From an uncultured Kangiella sp. (GTDB lineage: Bacteria; Pseudomonadota; Gammaproteobacteria; Enterobacterales; Kangiellaceae), in the NCBI GenBank assembly GCA_947503435.1, contig CANNDL010000003.1:124001-188000 (forward strand): a stretch of DNA of 64,000 nt. Direction: 5' to 3'. The notes beneath the pieces are model-generated. The model saw only the letters and a program-made list of their open reading frames with translations, did not search any database and was not told the origin of the DNA. A program made the position numbers and the translations under genes. Below are positions 35,782 through 44,819 of this stretch, one piece after another. The number at the start of each line of letters is the position of its first letter. Position 1 is the first letter of the stretch.

Positions 35782-37158
35782 TTAATTTGCGCTTGGGATA
35801 ATTAATTTCTGTCCAATGCGAACCGTATTGGATTTTAAGCTATTGGCTACTTTTATTTCTTTGATCGACACATCAAAACGATGAGCTACCTTACTCAAAC
35901 TATCGCCACGTTGTACACGATAAATATTTTGACGATACCTAGCAGCATAGTAAGTACCATCTGGTGCATTCGATTTAAAATAATTTTTAATCCCATCTTT
36001 CACTGCTGTTGCTAGTTTAAGACGATAGTTTTTGGATTTTAATAGCTTCTCTTCTTGCGGATTAGAAATAAATCCTGACTCTACCAAAATAGAAGGAATG
36101 TCAGGGTTTTTCAGCACCAAGAGATTATTTTCTTCGACATGCGGTTTATGCATTTTCGGAGCGACTCTTTGCATAGCGCCATGAACATTTTTTGCAATGC
36201 TCATGCTTTCTGCAATCGAATTATCCATTTGCAAGTCAAGCAAAACTGAACGAACAGAGGAGTCATAATCTGATAAAGTAATCTTACTATCTACGCCGCC
36301 TAATAATTCAGACTTTTCTTCCTGCAATTTCATCCAACGCGCTACTTCAGACTTTTGACCTCTTGGATTTAAAATCCAAACAGAGGCGCCTCGAGCTCTA
36401 GGACTTTTAAAACCATCAGCATGTACTGAAACGAATAAATCCGCCCTGTGATTTCTGGCAATATCAGTTCTTTTACGATGCACTAAGTAATAATCACCTG
36501 TTCGAGTTAGAACGGCCTTTAAACCCTTCTCTTTATTAATGACGTCAACTAATTGCTTAGACAATCTCAATACCACATCTTTTTCACGAGAACCGGTAGG
36601 CCCCAATGCACCAGGGTCTTCACCACCATGTCCGGCATCGATGGCAATCACAATATCACGTTGTAACTCTTTTTCAGGAGCTACCTTCGGTTGCGGTTTA
36701 GCAACTTCGCTTTTTTGATCGAATAAATCTATAACTAAACGATCACCATAATCTTGGTATGGTTTTAGACTAAAGCTCTTTGGAGAAGCCGCTTTATTTA
36801 AATCCAAAACTAATCGTAAATCACCGGCTTTGACAGGTTTAGATTGGCGAACTTTTTTGATTAAGTCACTTTTAATTTCTAGTTCTTTTAAATCAACAAT
36901 TACAGATGACTCTGGAATATCAATTACAATTCTATGTGGGTTCGATAGTATTTTAATCTCGTGCTTAACCGCCGTACTCAAATCAATAACCACTCGAGTA
37001 GACTCTGGCGATTGCCAAAAGCGCATACTTTTAACCACCGCGGCATTAGAAATGACAGAAAATAGAGCGCAGGCAGTAACCGTTGATGTTAATAAAACAG
37101 TTTTTAAATTCTTGAGCCATACATCATGGCGTCTAATAGATTTAGTTCGCTTTGTCAT
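35782..37158 (-). CDS. amiB: N-acetylmuramoyl-L-alanine amidase with AMIN and LysM domains
   Basis: 458 residues: N-terminal export signal (about 16-40), AMIN domain (about 45-140), amidase-3 domain with zinc ligands in AIDAGHGGEDPGA, SVHADGF and the catalytic VESGF, and a C-terminal LysM (VQRGDSLSKVAHRFDVS..). Cleaves septal peptidoglycan at cell division. The LysM tail is found in AmiB orthologues of many marine bacteria, not in E. coli AmiB. Confidence 0.93.
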   Translation of the reverse strand: MTKRTKSIRRHDVWLKNLKTVLLTSTVTACALFSVISNAAVVKSMRFWQSPESTRVVIDLSTAVKHEIKILSNPHRIVIDIPESSVIVDLKELEIKSDLIKKVRQSKPVKAGDLRLVLDLNKAASPKSFSLKPYQDYGDRLVIDLFDQKSEVAKPQPKVAPEKELQRDIVIAIDAGHGGEDPGALGPTGSREKDVVLRLSKQLVDVINKEKGLKAVLTRTGDYYLVHRKRTDIARNHRADLFVSVHADGFKSPRARGASVWILNPRGQKSEVARWMKLQEEKSELLGGVDSKITLSDYDSSVRSVLLDLQMDNSIAESMSIAKNVHGAMQRVAPKMHKPHVEENNLLVLKNPDIPSILVESGFISNPQEEKLLKSKNYRLKLATAVKDGIKNYFKSNAPDGTYYAARYRQNIYRVQRGDSLSKVAHRFDVSIKEIKVANSLKSNTVRIGQKLIIPSAN

Positions 37159-37194
37159 TTGGTCACAAATTTATATGGCTAATGCCTATAGTTA

Positions 37195-37674
37195 TTATTT
37201 TTCATTTTGGCACAAAATATCACCAAAATTCCAGTTATTGGTTAATTTACCCGCAAAATCCTTCATTTTTAGTTGCCGACCTTCCTCTGAATAACTCAAT
37301 TCTATTAATAGATCGGCAATTGGGATCATCCCCTGACCTTTATTAGGCCACTCGAATATAAGGATAGAGTTTTGATTTTGATACTCGCGAATACCTATAT
37401 ATTCTAGCTCTTCAGGATCTGCTAACCGGTATAAGTCAAAATGATAAACGGTCAAATTATCTAATTGATAGGGTTCGACTAAAGTATAGGTTGGGCTTTT
37501 TGTAGAACCAGAATGACCTAGGCCTTTTAATAACCCTCTAACTAAAGTGGTTTTACCCGCACCCAGCTCTCCTTGTAAGTAAATTGTTACTGGAGCTGAA
37601 ATCGATTTAGCCAAAGACAACCCAAAGGCCTCGGTTTGGTTAGCATCGCTCAGAAAGATCTCAATGTTAGTCAT
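37195..37674 (-). CDS. tsaE: tRNA threonylcarbamoyladenosine biosynthesis ATPase TsaE
   Basis: 159 residues; P-loop LQGELGAGKTTLVRG, then SPTYTLVEPY and a HFDLYRL block. Works with TsaB/TsaD in t6A37 formation. Followed by amiB, as in E. coli; nnr, which lies upstream there, is missing. Confidence 0.95.
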   Translation of the reverse strand: MTNIEIFLSDANQTEAFGLSLAKSISAPVTIYLQGELGAGKTTLVRGLLKGLGHSGSTKSPTYTLVEPYQLDNLTVYHFDLYRLADPEELEYIGIREYQNQNSILIFEWPNKGQGMIPIADLLIELSYSEEGRQLKMKDFAGKLTNNWNFGDILCQNEK

Positions 37675-37723
37675 AGTATTATTCTAATTAGCCCAAACTG
37701 ACTGAAAGCTTAATCTTGCTAGA

Positions 37724-38293
37724 TTAATCAAGATCAATAAAGTGCTCACGGTAATAACTACACTCCGCGATAGACTCTCTAATGTCATCTAACGCTAAGT
37801 GGGTCGCTGATTTAGTAAATCCTTTTAATATTTGTGGTTTCCAGCGTCTTGCTAACTCTTTGATGGTACTGACATCAATATGGCGGTAATGAAAATAAAC
37901 TTCCAAAGAAGCCATGTGCCGTACCATAAATCGACGATCTTGGCAGATTGAGTTACCACACATTGGAGATTTACCCTCGGGTACCCACTCGCGTAAAAAA
38001 TCTAAGGTTAATTGACATGCAGTTTCTTCATCTATGTCACTTTGCCTAACTCTTTCAGTAAGGCCTGATTTTCCATGCTGTACAACACACCATTCATTCA
38101 TATTAGCTAACACTGCATCACTTTGGTGGATAGCCAGCACAGGGCCTTCGGCTAATATATTCAGATCTTTATCCGTCACAATGGTAGCTATTTCAATGAC
38201 CACATCGGTTTCTGGGTCTAGCCCAGTCATTTCTAAATCGACCCATATCAAATTATCGGCCAATCCTTTTTTGTCATTCACTTCAATGGTCAC
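37724..38293 (-). CDS. orn: Oligoribonuclease
   Basis: DEDDh exonuclease that removes short RNA fragments and pGpG. 189 residues with [11 protein letters not shown] (first acidic pair), [12 protein letters not shown] and [13 protein letters not shown]. No ATG is available: I chose GTG at 38291-38293 because GGAG lies six bases before it. The frame also opens with a TTG at 38305 and a GTG at 38281. Confidence 0.93.
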   Translation of the reverse strand: MTIEVNDKKGLADNLIWVDLEMTGLDPETDVVIEIATIVTDKDLNILAEGPVLAIHQSDAVLANMNEWCVVQHGKSGLTERVRQSDIDEETACQLTLDFLREWVPEGKSPMCGNSICQDRRFMVRHMASLEVYFHYRHIDVSTIKELARRWKPQILKGFTKSATHLALDDIRESIAECSYYREHFIDLD

Positions 38294-38410
38294 GTTCGAC
38301 TCCAATGTTTTTTATGTTAGATCTAATATAACGCTCGAATATGGGCTATTATAGTCGCAAATTCGATTGAATGTTTAGCAATTAAGCATTCAGACTTATA
38401 AGGGTAAACC

Positions 38411-38776
38411 ATGCTATTAAAAGAGCAACAGTGCGTACACAATGATGATGCGCGCAGTCCAATTGATGATGCAACTCGTGACTCATTATTAAATGAGCAA
38501 TTAAGCCAATGGCAATTCGATGCAGCTGCTGGCGCTGTAATGCGCAAATTCAAATTTAAAAACTATTACCACACTATAGCTTTTGTCAATGCGGTTGCCT
38601 GGATTGCCAACAAGCAAGCACATCACCCAGACTTAGAAGTGAGTTATGGTCATTGTATCGTTCGTTATACAACTCATGATGCTGGTAATAGCTTGTGCAT
38701 GAACGATTTGATTTGTGCAGCCCATATCGATGCCTTAGAAAATAGCGGCAACTTTGGTCCGAATTTTCAAGAATAA
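38411..38776 (+). CDS. phhB: Pterin-4a-carbinolamine dehydratase
   Basis: 121 residues; FVNAVAWIANKQAHHPDLEVSYGHC.VRYTTHDAG is the family signature, with the catalytic histidines in HHPD and YGH. Recycles tetrahydropterin for phenylalanine hydroxylase, but no phhA is in the window. Divergent from orn. Confidence 0.93.
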   Translation: MLLKEQQCVHNDDARSPIDDATRDSLLNEQLSQWQFDAAAGAVMRKFKFKNYYHTIAFVNAVAWIANKQAHHPDLEVSYGHCIVRYTTHDAGNSLCMNDLICAAHIDALENSGNFGPNFQE

Positions 38777-38794
38777 TCAATAAGAAGATAATAC

Positions 38795-39784
38795 ATGGCT
38801 AGACGTCAAGCAAAGCACATTACCGATAAACAACATAATAAGAAGAAAGTATCCATAGATGAATCTAGTCTGCTTTCGCCAGAAAAAGGCATTGTGGTCA
38901 GTCGCTTTGGTCAACAAGCAGATATCGCCGATTGTAACTTCAAAATCATTCGCTGTTTTATTCGTAAATCGCTAGATATTCCGGTGGTTGGTGATCGAGT
39001 TATTTTTTGTCGGCAAGCAAGTTCTGACCAAGGTGTTGAGAAAGGGGTCATTAACGAACTCATAGAGCGCTCCTCATTACTCAAAAGGCCAACTCCGCAT
39101 CATGGTATCAAACCCGTAGTGGCCAATGTTGATTTTATAGCACTACTGCTGGCTCCTGCTTTAGGCTTTTCTGAAATGATGCTGGACCGCTATTTGGTAG
39201 CAGCTCAAGCTAGCGAGTTACCCGTATGGATCATATTCAACAAATGGGATCTTCTAGATGAAGTAGAACAAGTAGAAATCAAAGCACGATTAAAAACTTA
39301 TCAAGACCTCAACTACAATATCCACATTATCAGCGCTAAACAAGGCTATGGTGTTGATGAGTTTATCGCAGCTATTAATGGTCAAAGCCTTTTACTTGCT
39401 GGACAATCCGGCGTTGGCAAATCAACCCTAATTAATCGACTATTTCCCGAACATAAAGTAGCCACTTCTGAAATTTCAGAAACCTCGGGCCTTGGAACTC
39501 ACACCACCACTGCCTCTAGACTTTATCAATTAAACGAAAATTCATATATCGTTGACTCGCCAGGTGTTCGTGAATTTGGCCTTTGGCATCTGGATAGCAA
39601 TTCGATCAAACAAGGATTTGTAGAGATTGCTGAGCTGTCGGATAATTGTAAATTTAGAGACTGCAAACACCTCAATGAACCAAAGTGCGCCGTTATTGCA
39701 GCCGCTGAAGCCGGTCAAGTAACAGCATCTCGCCTAAAGAATTATCAATACCTTATTCAAAATTTTGAGCAAGTTAACGCCTAA
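38795..39784 (+). CDS. rsgA: Small-subunit maturation GTPase RsgA
   Basis: 329 residues; circularly permuted GTPase: OB fold, G4 NKWDLLD, then G1 LAGQSGVGKSTL and G3 DSPGVREFG, and C-terminal zinc site in NCKFRDCKHLNEPKCAV. Releases assembly factors from 30S subunits. Between phhB and psd on the same strand. Confidence 0.96.
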   Translation: MARRQAKHITDKQHNKKKVSIDESSLLSPEKGIVVSRFGQQADIADCNFKIIRCFIRKSLDIPVVGDRVIFCRQASSDQGVEKGVINELIERSSLLKRPTPHHGIKPVVANVDFIALLLAPALGFSEMMLDRYLVAAQASELPVWIIFNKWDLLDEVEQVEIKARLKTYQDLNYNIHIISAKQGYGVDEFIAAINGQSLLLAGQSGVGKSTLINRLFPEHKVATSEISETSGLGTHTTTASRLYQLNENSYIVDSPGVREFGLWHLDSNSIKQGFVEIAELSDNCKFRDCKHLNEPKCAVIAAAEAGQVTASRLKNYQYLIQNFEQVNA

Positions 39785-39852
39785 CATTTTACTGGGCTTA
39801 ATGTTAAAATTCGTATCAATTAACTGCAGCAGCAATTTTGGAAAGCACTAAG

Positions 39853-40719
39853 ATGTCAGAATCTTTTGGAAATCAATTAAAAGTATTATCCCAATATCTA
39901 ATTCCACAACATGGAATTTCTTTGCTTATGGGGAAAATTGCTGAGTCTGAAAGCTCCCGTATTAAAAATGGTTTTATTAATTGGTTTATCAACCAATACG
40001 GCATAGATATGTCCATCGCAAAGCGTGAAACCGCCGAAGAATATACCACTTTCAATGACTTTTTTACCCGCTCATTAAAAGACGGAATGCGCCCCATCGC
40101 TGAAGGTAACAATCTTGTTAATCCAGCCGATGGCAAAGTCAGCCAATTAGGAAAAATCGAAAACGGTTTTATTTTCCAAGCAAAAGATCATCTATTTTCG
40201 GCAAAAACTTTACTGGGTGGCGATGAAGAGTTGGCTAAGCCCTTCAAGAATGGCGAGTTTGCAACCATATACTTGTCGCCCAAAGACTATCATCGGGTGC
40301 ATATGCCGATTGATGGGCGTTTAACTAAAATGATTCATGTTCCAGGTAATTTGTTTAGCGTTAACCCTTTAACTGCACGTAATGTACCGAATCTATTTGC
40401 TCGTAATGAGCGCCTAGTAGCTATGTTCGATACTGCTATTGGTCCCGTTGCCATGGTATTAGTAGGCGCAACCATTGTTGGTAGCATTGAAACCGTTTGG
40501 CATGGCACTGTCACTCCACCTACCCGCGATAAGCTCAAAGTTTGGGATTACCCTATTGAAAATGAAGTCGAGCTTAAGAAAGGAGAAGAAATGGGCCGTT
40601 TTAAATTAGGCTCAACCGTAGTCATGCTCTTCCCTGAAAACACCATCGAGTGGGATAAAAGCATGAAAGCCTATGCTCCAACCGTAATGGGGTCTGAACT
40701 AGCGGCCATCACAATATAG
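39853..40719 (+). CDS. psd: Phosphatidylserine decarboxylase
   Basis: 288 residues from the ATG at 39853 (a TTG-initiated frame begins 15 bases earlier). The self-cleavage motif LGST, which yields the pyruvoyl cofactor at Ser, is present in FKLGSTVVMLF. DYHRVHMPIDG and the NPADG block complete the family. Makes phosphatidylethanolamine in the inner membrane. Follows rsgA, as in E. coli. Confidence 0.95.
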   Translation: MSESFGNQLKVLSQYLIPQHGISLLMGKIAESESSRIKNGFINWFINQYGIDMSIAKRETAEEYTTFNDFFTRSLKDGMRPIAEGNNLVNPADGKVSQLGKIENGFIFQAKDHLFSAKTLLGGDEELAKPFKNGEFATIYLSPKDYHRVHMPIDGRLTKMIHVPGNLFSVNPLTARNVPNLFARNERLVAMFDTAIGPVAMVLVGATIVGSIETVWHGTVTPPTRDKLKVWDYPIENEVELKKGEEMGRFKLGSTVVMLFPENTIEWDKSMKAYAPTVMGSELAAITI

Positions 40720-40794
40720 CTCTCGTTCAAGCTATTGCCCTTTAGGCTTATTATTCGCTATAGTAAATCCAACTTTACTAACGAGAATAAATAA

Positions 40795-41325
40795 ATGGCA
40801 AACAAATATAATGTTCCTATGCGCATGATGCATTGGCTGATGTCGATTTTAATAATTGGAATGATCGCATCCGGCTGGTATATGGAAGGGCTCCCTAATG
40901 ACGACCCTTACAAATATGATGTCTGGTACTCATGGCATAAATCTTTTGGCTTTACCTTGTTAATGCTTTTAGTGGTAAGGATTATTATACGCTTATCCAG
41001 TAAAGTTCCAGCGACTCCTGCAAAGCTAGCCCCATGGGAAAAATACTTAAGCCATATTGGCCACTTCCTTCTATATGCATTTATGTTAATGGTTCCTATT
41101 TCAGGAATTATTTACTCTGATGCAGGAGGTCATGGTATCGATTTCTTCTTTACGGAATTCAGCTTCTTAACTGAAGACAAAGAATTTTCGAAACAAGGAA
41201 AGGAACTTCATGGGATATTCCCCTATGTGTTACTAGGCATTGTGGTATTACACGTTGCAGGTGCTTTAAAACACCGCTTCTTCGATAAAGATCCAGAGGT
41301 AGATGTCTTAAAACGTATGCTATAA
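40795..41325 (+). CDS. Cytochrome b561-type membrane protein
   Basis: 176 residues with four helices and the paired histidines of b561 diheme proteins: MRMMHWLMS, SWHKSFGF, HIGHFLLYAF and VVLHVAGALKHR. Probably reoxidises quinol or handles superoxide as in CybB; function not proven. Own terminator downstream. Confidence 0.9.
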   Translation: MANKYNVPMRMMHWLMSILIIGMIASGWYMEGLPNDDPYKYDVWYSWHKSFGFTLLMLLVVRIIIRLSSKVPATPAKLAPWEKYLSHIGHFLLYAFMLMVPISGIIYSDAGGHGIDFFFTEFSFLTEDKEFSKQGKELHGIFPYVLLGIVVLHVAGALKHRFFDKDPEVDVLKRML

Positions 41326-41338
41326 CTGTAATTGCTTC

Positions 41339-41369
41339 TAAAAGCCCTTGTTTCTAAAGGGCTTTTTTT
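41339..41369 (+). terminator. Intrinsic terminator after cytochrome b561
   Basis: Stem AGCCCTT/AAGGGCT extended by A/T pairs, 7-base loop, and a run of seven T. Confidence 0.9.
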
Positions 41370-41519
41370 ATGCTCTTTTAACTTTCTAGTTTTGCTTCTC
41401 TTTAGCTGTTTAATGCAAATATGACTTAAATATGGCACAATGTAAAAGTCAATCAAGGAAGTAGGCTTATTGCCTATGTCATGGATCGTTAGTATACGAT
41501 ATAGACTGAGGACATGGAT

Positions 41520-42848
41520 ATGGAACAGCGCTCAGTATTAATTTATGGTGCAGCTGAATCAACAGAGGAGCTCTTCCAACATCTTGAGAAGAGAGGATGG
41601 CGTTATTTCACCGCTAATAATCGCCAGGAGCTCAATACTCTGTACCACCACCATCGCTTTGATGTAGTCATCGTTTATTTAAATGAACGTTACTTTTTGG
41701 AATCTAGTCTTTTCGAGGAATTAGCCTCCATTAATATCGCCAGCAAATGGATTGCCATTCTTGAGCAAGAGAATTGGTTTGAAATCCACCCCAACTTTTT
41801 ATTCAACAATATTTTTTATGATTATCATCGAGAGCCTTTACGCTTCGAATACTTTTTAGCCACACTAGGTCATGCTTACGGTATGGCACAATTACAATCT
41901 CGACAACTGAATCAAGCACCCATCAATAATTCTGATGATGATTTTATAGGACAGGCTCCTTCATCTTTAAAACTGAAACGGCAAATCGGTAAAGTCGCTG
42001 AAGAAGATGCTTGTGTGTTTATTACTGGCGAGAGCGGTACAGGCAAAGAATTAGTGGCTCGTAATATTCATCATAACTCTCATCGAGCGGATCAACCTTT
42101 TACTGCGATTAATTGCGCTGCCATACCAGAATCTTTTTTTTATTCTGAGCTATTTGGTCATGATACAAACAACCTTGTAAAGGAAAAATCAAATAATGCA
42201 GGACAAATAGAATCCACAAACGGCGGCACTCTTTTTCTCGATGAGATTGGTGATATTCCCTATAGCCTTCAAACCAATCTTTTACGATTTTTAGAATCGA
42301 GTCAGATAGCATCTCTTGCAGCTTCAGAAAGTGCACCTTTAGATTGTCGTGTATTAGTTGCTACCAATGTTGATTTACAGCAAGCCGTGCAAGAAGGAAA
42401 GTTCAGAGAAGATCTTTACCATCGCATTAATGTATTACATATTAAAATTCCACCATTGAGAGAGCGACAAGAAGATATAACACTGCTGGCGAACTACTAC
42501 CTCCAGCACTTTACAAAAGGCAAGGCGCAGAAAAGCTTTTCTCAAAGCTGTTACAGCATCATGCAGCAATACCATTGGCCAGGAAATGTCAGAGAGCTTA
42601 TGAATCGAGTGCAAAGAGCCGTAATTTTATCTGATGGAAACTTAATTAACGAAAAGCACTTAGATTTAAACTTTAATGCTAAGCCCTATATTACCAGTAT
42701 GGAAGAAGCTAGAGGGAAAGCTGAAAAAGAAGCCATCATCCTTTCTATTGAGCACTCAGGCTATAACCATACATTAGCCGCTAAAAACTTGGGCATATCT
42801 AGAACCAGTCTTTATCGTCTACTTAATAAACACAACATTCCAATGTAG
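41520..42848 (+). CDS. VpsR-like AAA+ transcription regulator without GAFTGA
   Basis: 442 residues from the ATG at 41520, favoured over the ATG at 41514 because GAGG at 41508-41511 is then 8 rather than 2 bases away. Degenerate receiver-like domain (about 1-120): the phosphorylation aspartate and acidic pocket are not recognisable. AAA+ domain: Walker A GESGTGKE (160-167), Walker B GGTLFLDEIGD (225-235), sensor R-finger block REDLYHRINV. The GAFTGA loop that contacts sigma-54 is replaced by TNNLVKEKSNN (about 206-216). C-terminal Fis-type helix-turn-helix. Probably not a sigma-54 activator. Confidence 0.9.
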   Translation: MEQRSVLIYGAAESTEELFQHLEKRGWRYFTANNRQELNTLYHHHRFDVVIVYLNERYFLESSLFEELASINIASKWIAILEQENWFEIHPNFLFNNIFYDYHREPLRFEYFLATLGHAYGMAQLQSRQLNQAPINNSDDDFIGQAPSSLKLKRQIGKVAEEDACVFITGESGTGKELVARNIHHNSHRADQPFTAINCAAIPESFFYSELFGHDTNNLVKEKSNNAGQIESTNGGTLFLDEIGDIPYSLQTNLLRFLESSQIASLAASESAPLDCRVLVATNVDLQQAVQEGKFREDLYHRINVLHIKIPPLRERQEDITLLANYYLQHFTKGKAQKSFSQSCYSIMQQYHWPGNVRELMNRVQRAVILSDGNLINEKHLDLNFNAKPYITSMEEARGKAEKEAIILSIEHSGYNHTLAAKNLGISRTSLYRLLNKHNIPM

Positions 42849-42855
42849 CCATTAA

Positions 42856-42883
42856 AAAAGCCCTTGTAAAAACAAAGGCTTTT
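42856..42883. terminator. Bidirectional terminator between the regulator and DUF937
   Basis: A 12-bp stem AAAAGCCCTTGT/ACAAAGGCTTTT with one mismatch and a 4-base loop, A-rich before and T-rich after; it lies between convergent stops. Confidence 0.8.
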
Positions 42884-42917
42884 AGCCGTATCTATTTTGA
42901 TACAGAAGACAAACATC

Positions 42918-43442
42918 TTAACGGAATAATTTACCTGCCATTCCCATCAAATCATCCATCATTGAACCATCACCATCTGAATCTAATAAACTTTCAAGCA
43001 TATTAGGATTTTTAGCCATTGGTTGTTGTTGATTTTGCTTACCTAATGAACCCATTAATACCGAAGCGGCCATTGGTAGCATCTTCTTTAAAATTGAAGA
43101 GTCTAAACCCGATTGTTGAGAAGCTTGCTGCGCTACCTGACGAGAGACATCTTTAGAACCTAAAATATGGCCTAAAATCGAATTGCCGTTATCAATGGCT
43201 TGCGGCTGACCCAATAATTCAGGTTGCTCAATATATTGTTGGTTTTTATTTTTTGTTAAAGCGCCCAATAATGATTCTAATCCGCCTTTTGCAACATTTT
43301 GCTTCATGCCGCCTTGTAATGCTGGTAGTAACGAACCCAAGCCTTTTAATGCATCACCTGCATCTAAGTTTAAATTCTTTGCAATTTGACCAATTGCACC
43401 TGAATTTTGCTGGCCCAATACCATTTCTAATAAATTACCCAT
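42918..43442 (-). CDS. DUF937 family protein
   Basis: 174 residues: GNLLEMVLGQ..GAIGQIAKNLNLDAGDALKGLGSLLPALQGGM is the family start, followed by LGHILGSKDVSRQVAQQAS..SGLDSSILKKMLP. C-terminal LDSDGDGSMMDDLMGMAG could bind Ca2+ loosely. Cytosolic helical protein of unknown function. Confidence 0.88.
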   Translation of the reverse strand: MGNLLEMVLGQQNSGAIGQIAKNLNLDAGDALKGLGSLLPALQGGMKQNVAKGGLESLLGALTKNKNQQYIEQPELLGQPQAIDNGNSILGHILGSKDVSRQVAQQASQQSGLDSSILKKMLPMAASVLMGSLGKQNQQQPMAKNPNMLESLLDSDGDGSMMDDLMGMAGKLFR

Positions 43443-43573
43443 AAGATCGATCTCCTAAAATAAAGCAACAAGACGCTGCATAACAATAACTCATACACTA
43501 TATGGTGTGTAATAGTTATAATCCAATAGTAGAACTAACCATTTAACACTATTTAACAGTTAGCGATCAACTT

Positions 43574-43948
43574 ATGAACTCACAGCTTCAGGACTTTCAA
43601 CAAGCGGTTTATTATTGGATTGCGCAAATCCCTAAAGGCAAAGTAGCATCCTACGGTCAGATAGCACGTTTAGCTGGTTATCCGCGTCATGCTAGGCACG
43701 TATCAAAAGCCTTAGGCTCTGCTGATAAGTCTTTGAAATTGCCTTGGCAACGAGTTATAGCCGCTAGCGGTAAAATAGCTTTTAAGATTGATTCTGATGG
43801 ATTTTCTAAACAAGAGTACCTTTTAAAAAAAGAAGGGGTCACTGTTAACAAAGGTAAAATCGATTTGAAACAATTTGGATGGGAAATCGTCGAAAATACT
43901 AATCAAGAAACCAACAAAGACTTTAGTCCCGAAGAATTTTTTAAATAA
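43574..43948 (+). CDS. Alkyltransferase-like protein (ATL)
   Basis: 124 residues with the MGMT DNA-binding domain: VASYGQIARLAGYPRHARHVSKALG carries the helix-turn-helix and arginine finger. The transferase PCHR active site reads PWQR (57-60), so the alkyl-acceptor cysteine is replaced by Trp. ATL proteins bind O6-alkylguanine and hand it to nucleotide excision repair; uvrC is elsewhere in this window. One-base overlap with the next gene. Confidence 0.9.
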   Translation: MNSQLQDFQQAVYYWIAQIPKGKVASYGQIARLAGYPRHARHVSKALGSADKSLKLPWQRVIAASGKIAFKIDSDGFSKQEYLLKKEGVTVNKGKIDLKQFGWEIVENTNQETNKDFSPEEFFK

Positions 43949-44487
43949 TGAACCAACAAACCAAATCTAATAAACCTAAAAAGGCATGGTGGCGTCACCT
44001 TATTGAACTACTAGTTGTCATTGGCGTGGTTCTTGCAATTATGCAATGGCAAGAACGCCACTTACTTGGTAAGTCGGATTCGGCGAAAGCGCCTAGCCAA
44101 ATATTGGTGGGTTTGGATCAACAAACCTATGCACTACCCGCAAGTAATCAAAAACAGTTAATTTATTTCTTTGCCCCTTGGTGCAATATTTGTCGTTTAT
44201 CTATCGGTAATATAGAGCTGCAAAAAGAAGCATTATTAAACAAAGGCTATCAAGTCCGTTATGTAGCTCTGGATTGGCAAACACAAAATGAAGTGGAAGC
44301 CTTTGTTGCTGATAAAGAGTTAAGTTTCCCAGTCTTAATGGGAACTCTTGAGACCATGCAAAACTATAAGGTCAAAGGGTTCCCTACCTATTACTTAGTG
44401 GATGAACATGGTGACATTACCGCTAGCTCGCAAGGTTACTCTACAGCTTTGGGTATTTGGTTGCGAAGCTTAAACGCGAAAAACTAG
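43948..44487 (+). CDS. Membrane-anchored thioredoxin-like (TlpA/DsbE-type) protein
   Basis: 179 residues: basic N-terminus, one membrane helix (about 18-35), then a thioredoxin domain with FFAPWCNICRLSI (CxxC) and the cis-proline in VKGFPTYYLVDEHGDI. Faces the periplasm and probably reduces or oxidises protein disulphides. Its stop codon shares CTAG with the stop of the convergent YqcC gene. Confidence 0.88.
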   Translation: MNQQTKSNKPKKAWWRHLIELLVVIGVVLAIMQWQERHLLGKSDSAKAPSQILVGLDQQTYALPASNQKQLIYFFAPWCNICRLSIGNIELQKEALLNKGYQVRYVALDWQTQNEVEAFVADKELSFPVLMGTLETMQNYKVKGFPTYYLVDEHGDITASSQGYSTALGIWLRSLNAKN

Positions 44488-44819
44488 TGCAAATGGCTTA
44501 AGTGTGAGATCTCATCAAATTTTCGCAAAGCATCCAGCAAAACTTTAGCATTTTTATTTTCTTTAAAAGCTTCTTCTGCGATGGGATATATCTGCGCAGG
44601 CCCAGGTGGAAGTTGATGGGTTGCAATGGACTGACGCATTTTAGGTAGGAAAATGAATTGCAGCCAGTTTTCAAAAGACATAGTGTCCACCGCAAATGGC
44701 ATGGTTGATTCCAACGCCTCGTCACTCGGCGGCAGGATTGACCAAAGTCCACTTTCTTTTAACGCGCTTTCGATCAGGTCAAAATTTTCACTGTATTTTG
44801 CGAACCAATCAATCTGCAT
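44484..44819 (-). CDS. yqcC: YqcC family protein (DUF446)
   Basis: 111 residues from the ATG at 44819 (AAGGAA ribosome-binding site). LWSILPPSDEALESTMPFAVDTMSFENWLQFIFLPKM is the conserved core. In enterobacteria it follows truC; here it is paired with a DUF2889 gene, overlapping it by 11 bases. Function unknown. Confidence 0.88.
   Translation of the reverse strand: MQIDWFAKYSENFDLIESALKESGLWSILPPSDEALESTMPFAVDTMSFENWLQFIFLPKMRQSIATHQLPPGPAQIYPIAEEAFKENKNAKVLLDALRKFDEISHLSHLH

Noticed and set aside
42109-42336. 75-codon minus-strand frame in the regulator gene
   Set aside because: Antisense shadow of the AAA+ domain.
41520-42848. sigma-54 activator of the NtrC class
   Set aside because: The GAFTGA loop is missing, so sigma-54 contact is unlikely despite the intact AAA+ core.
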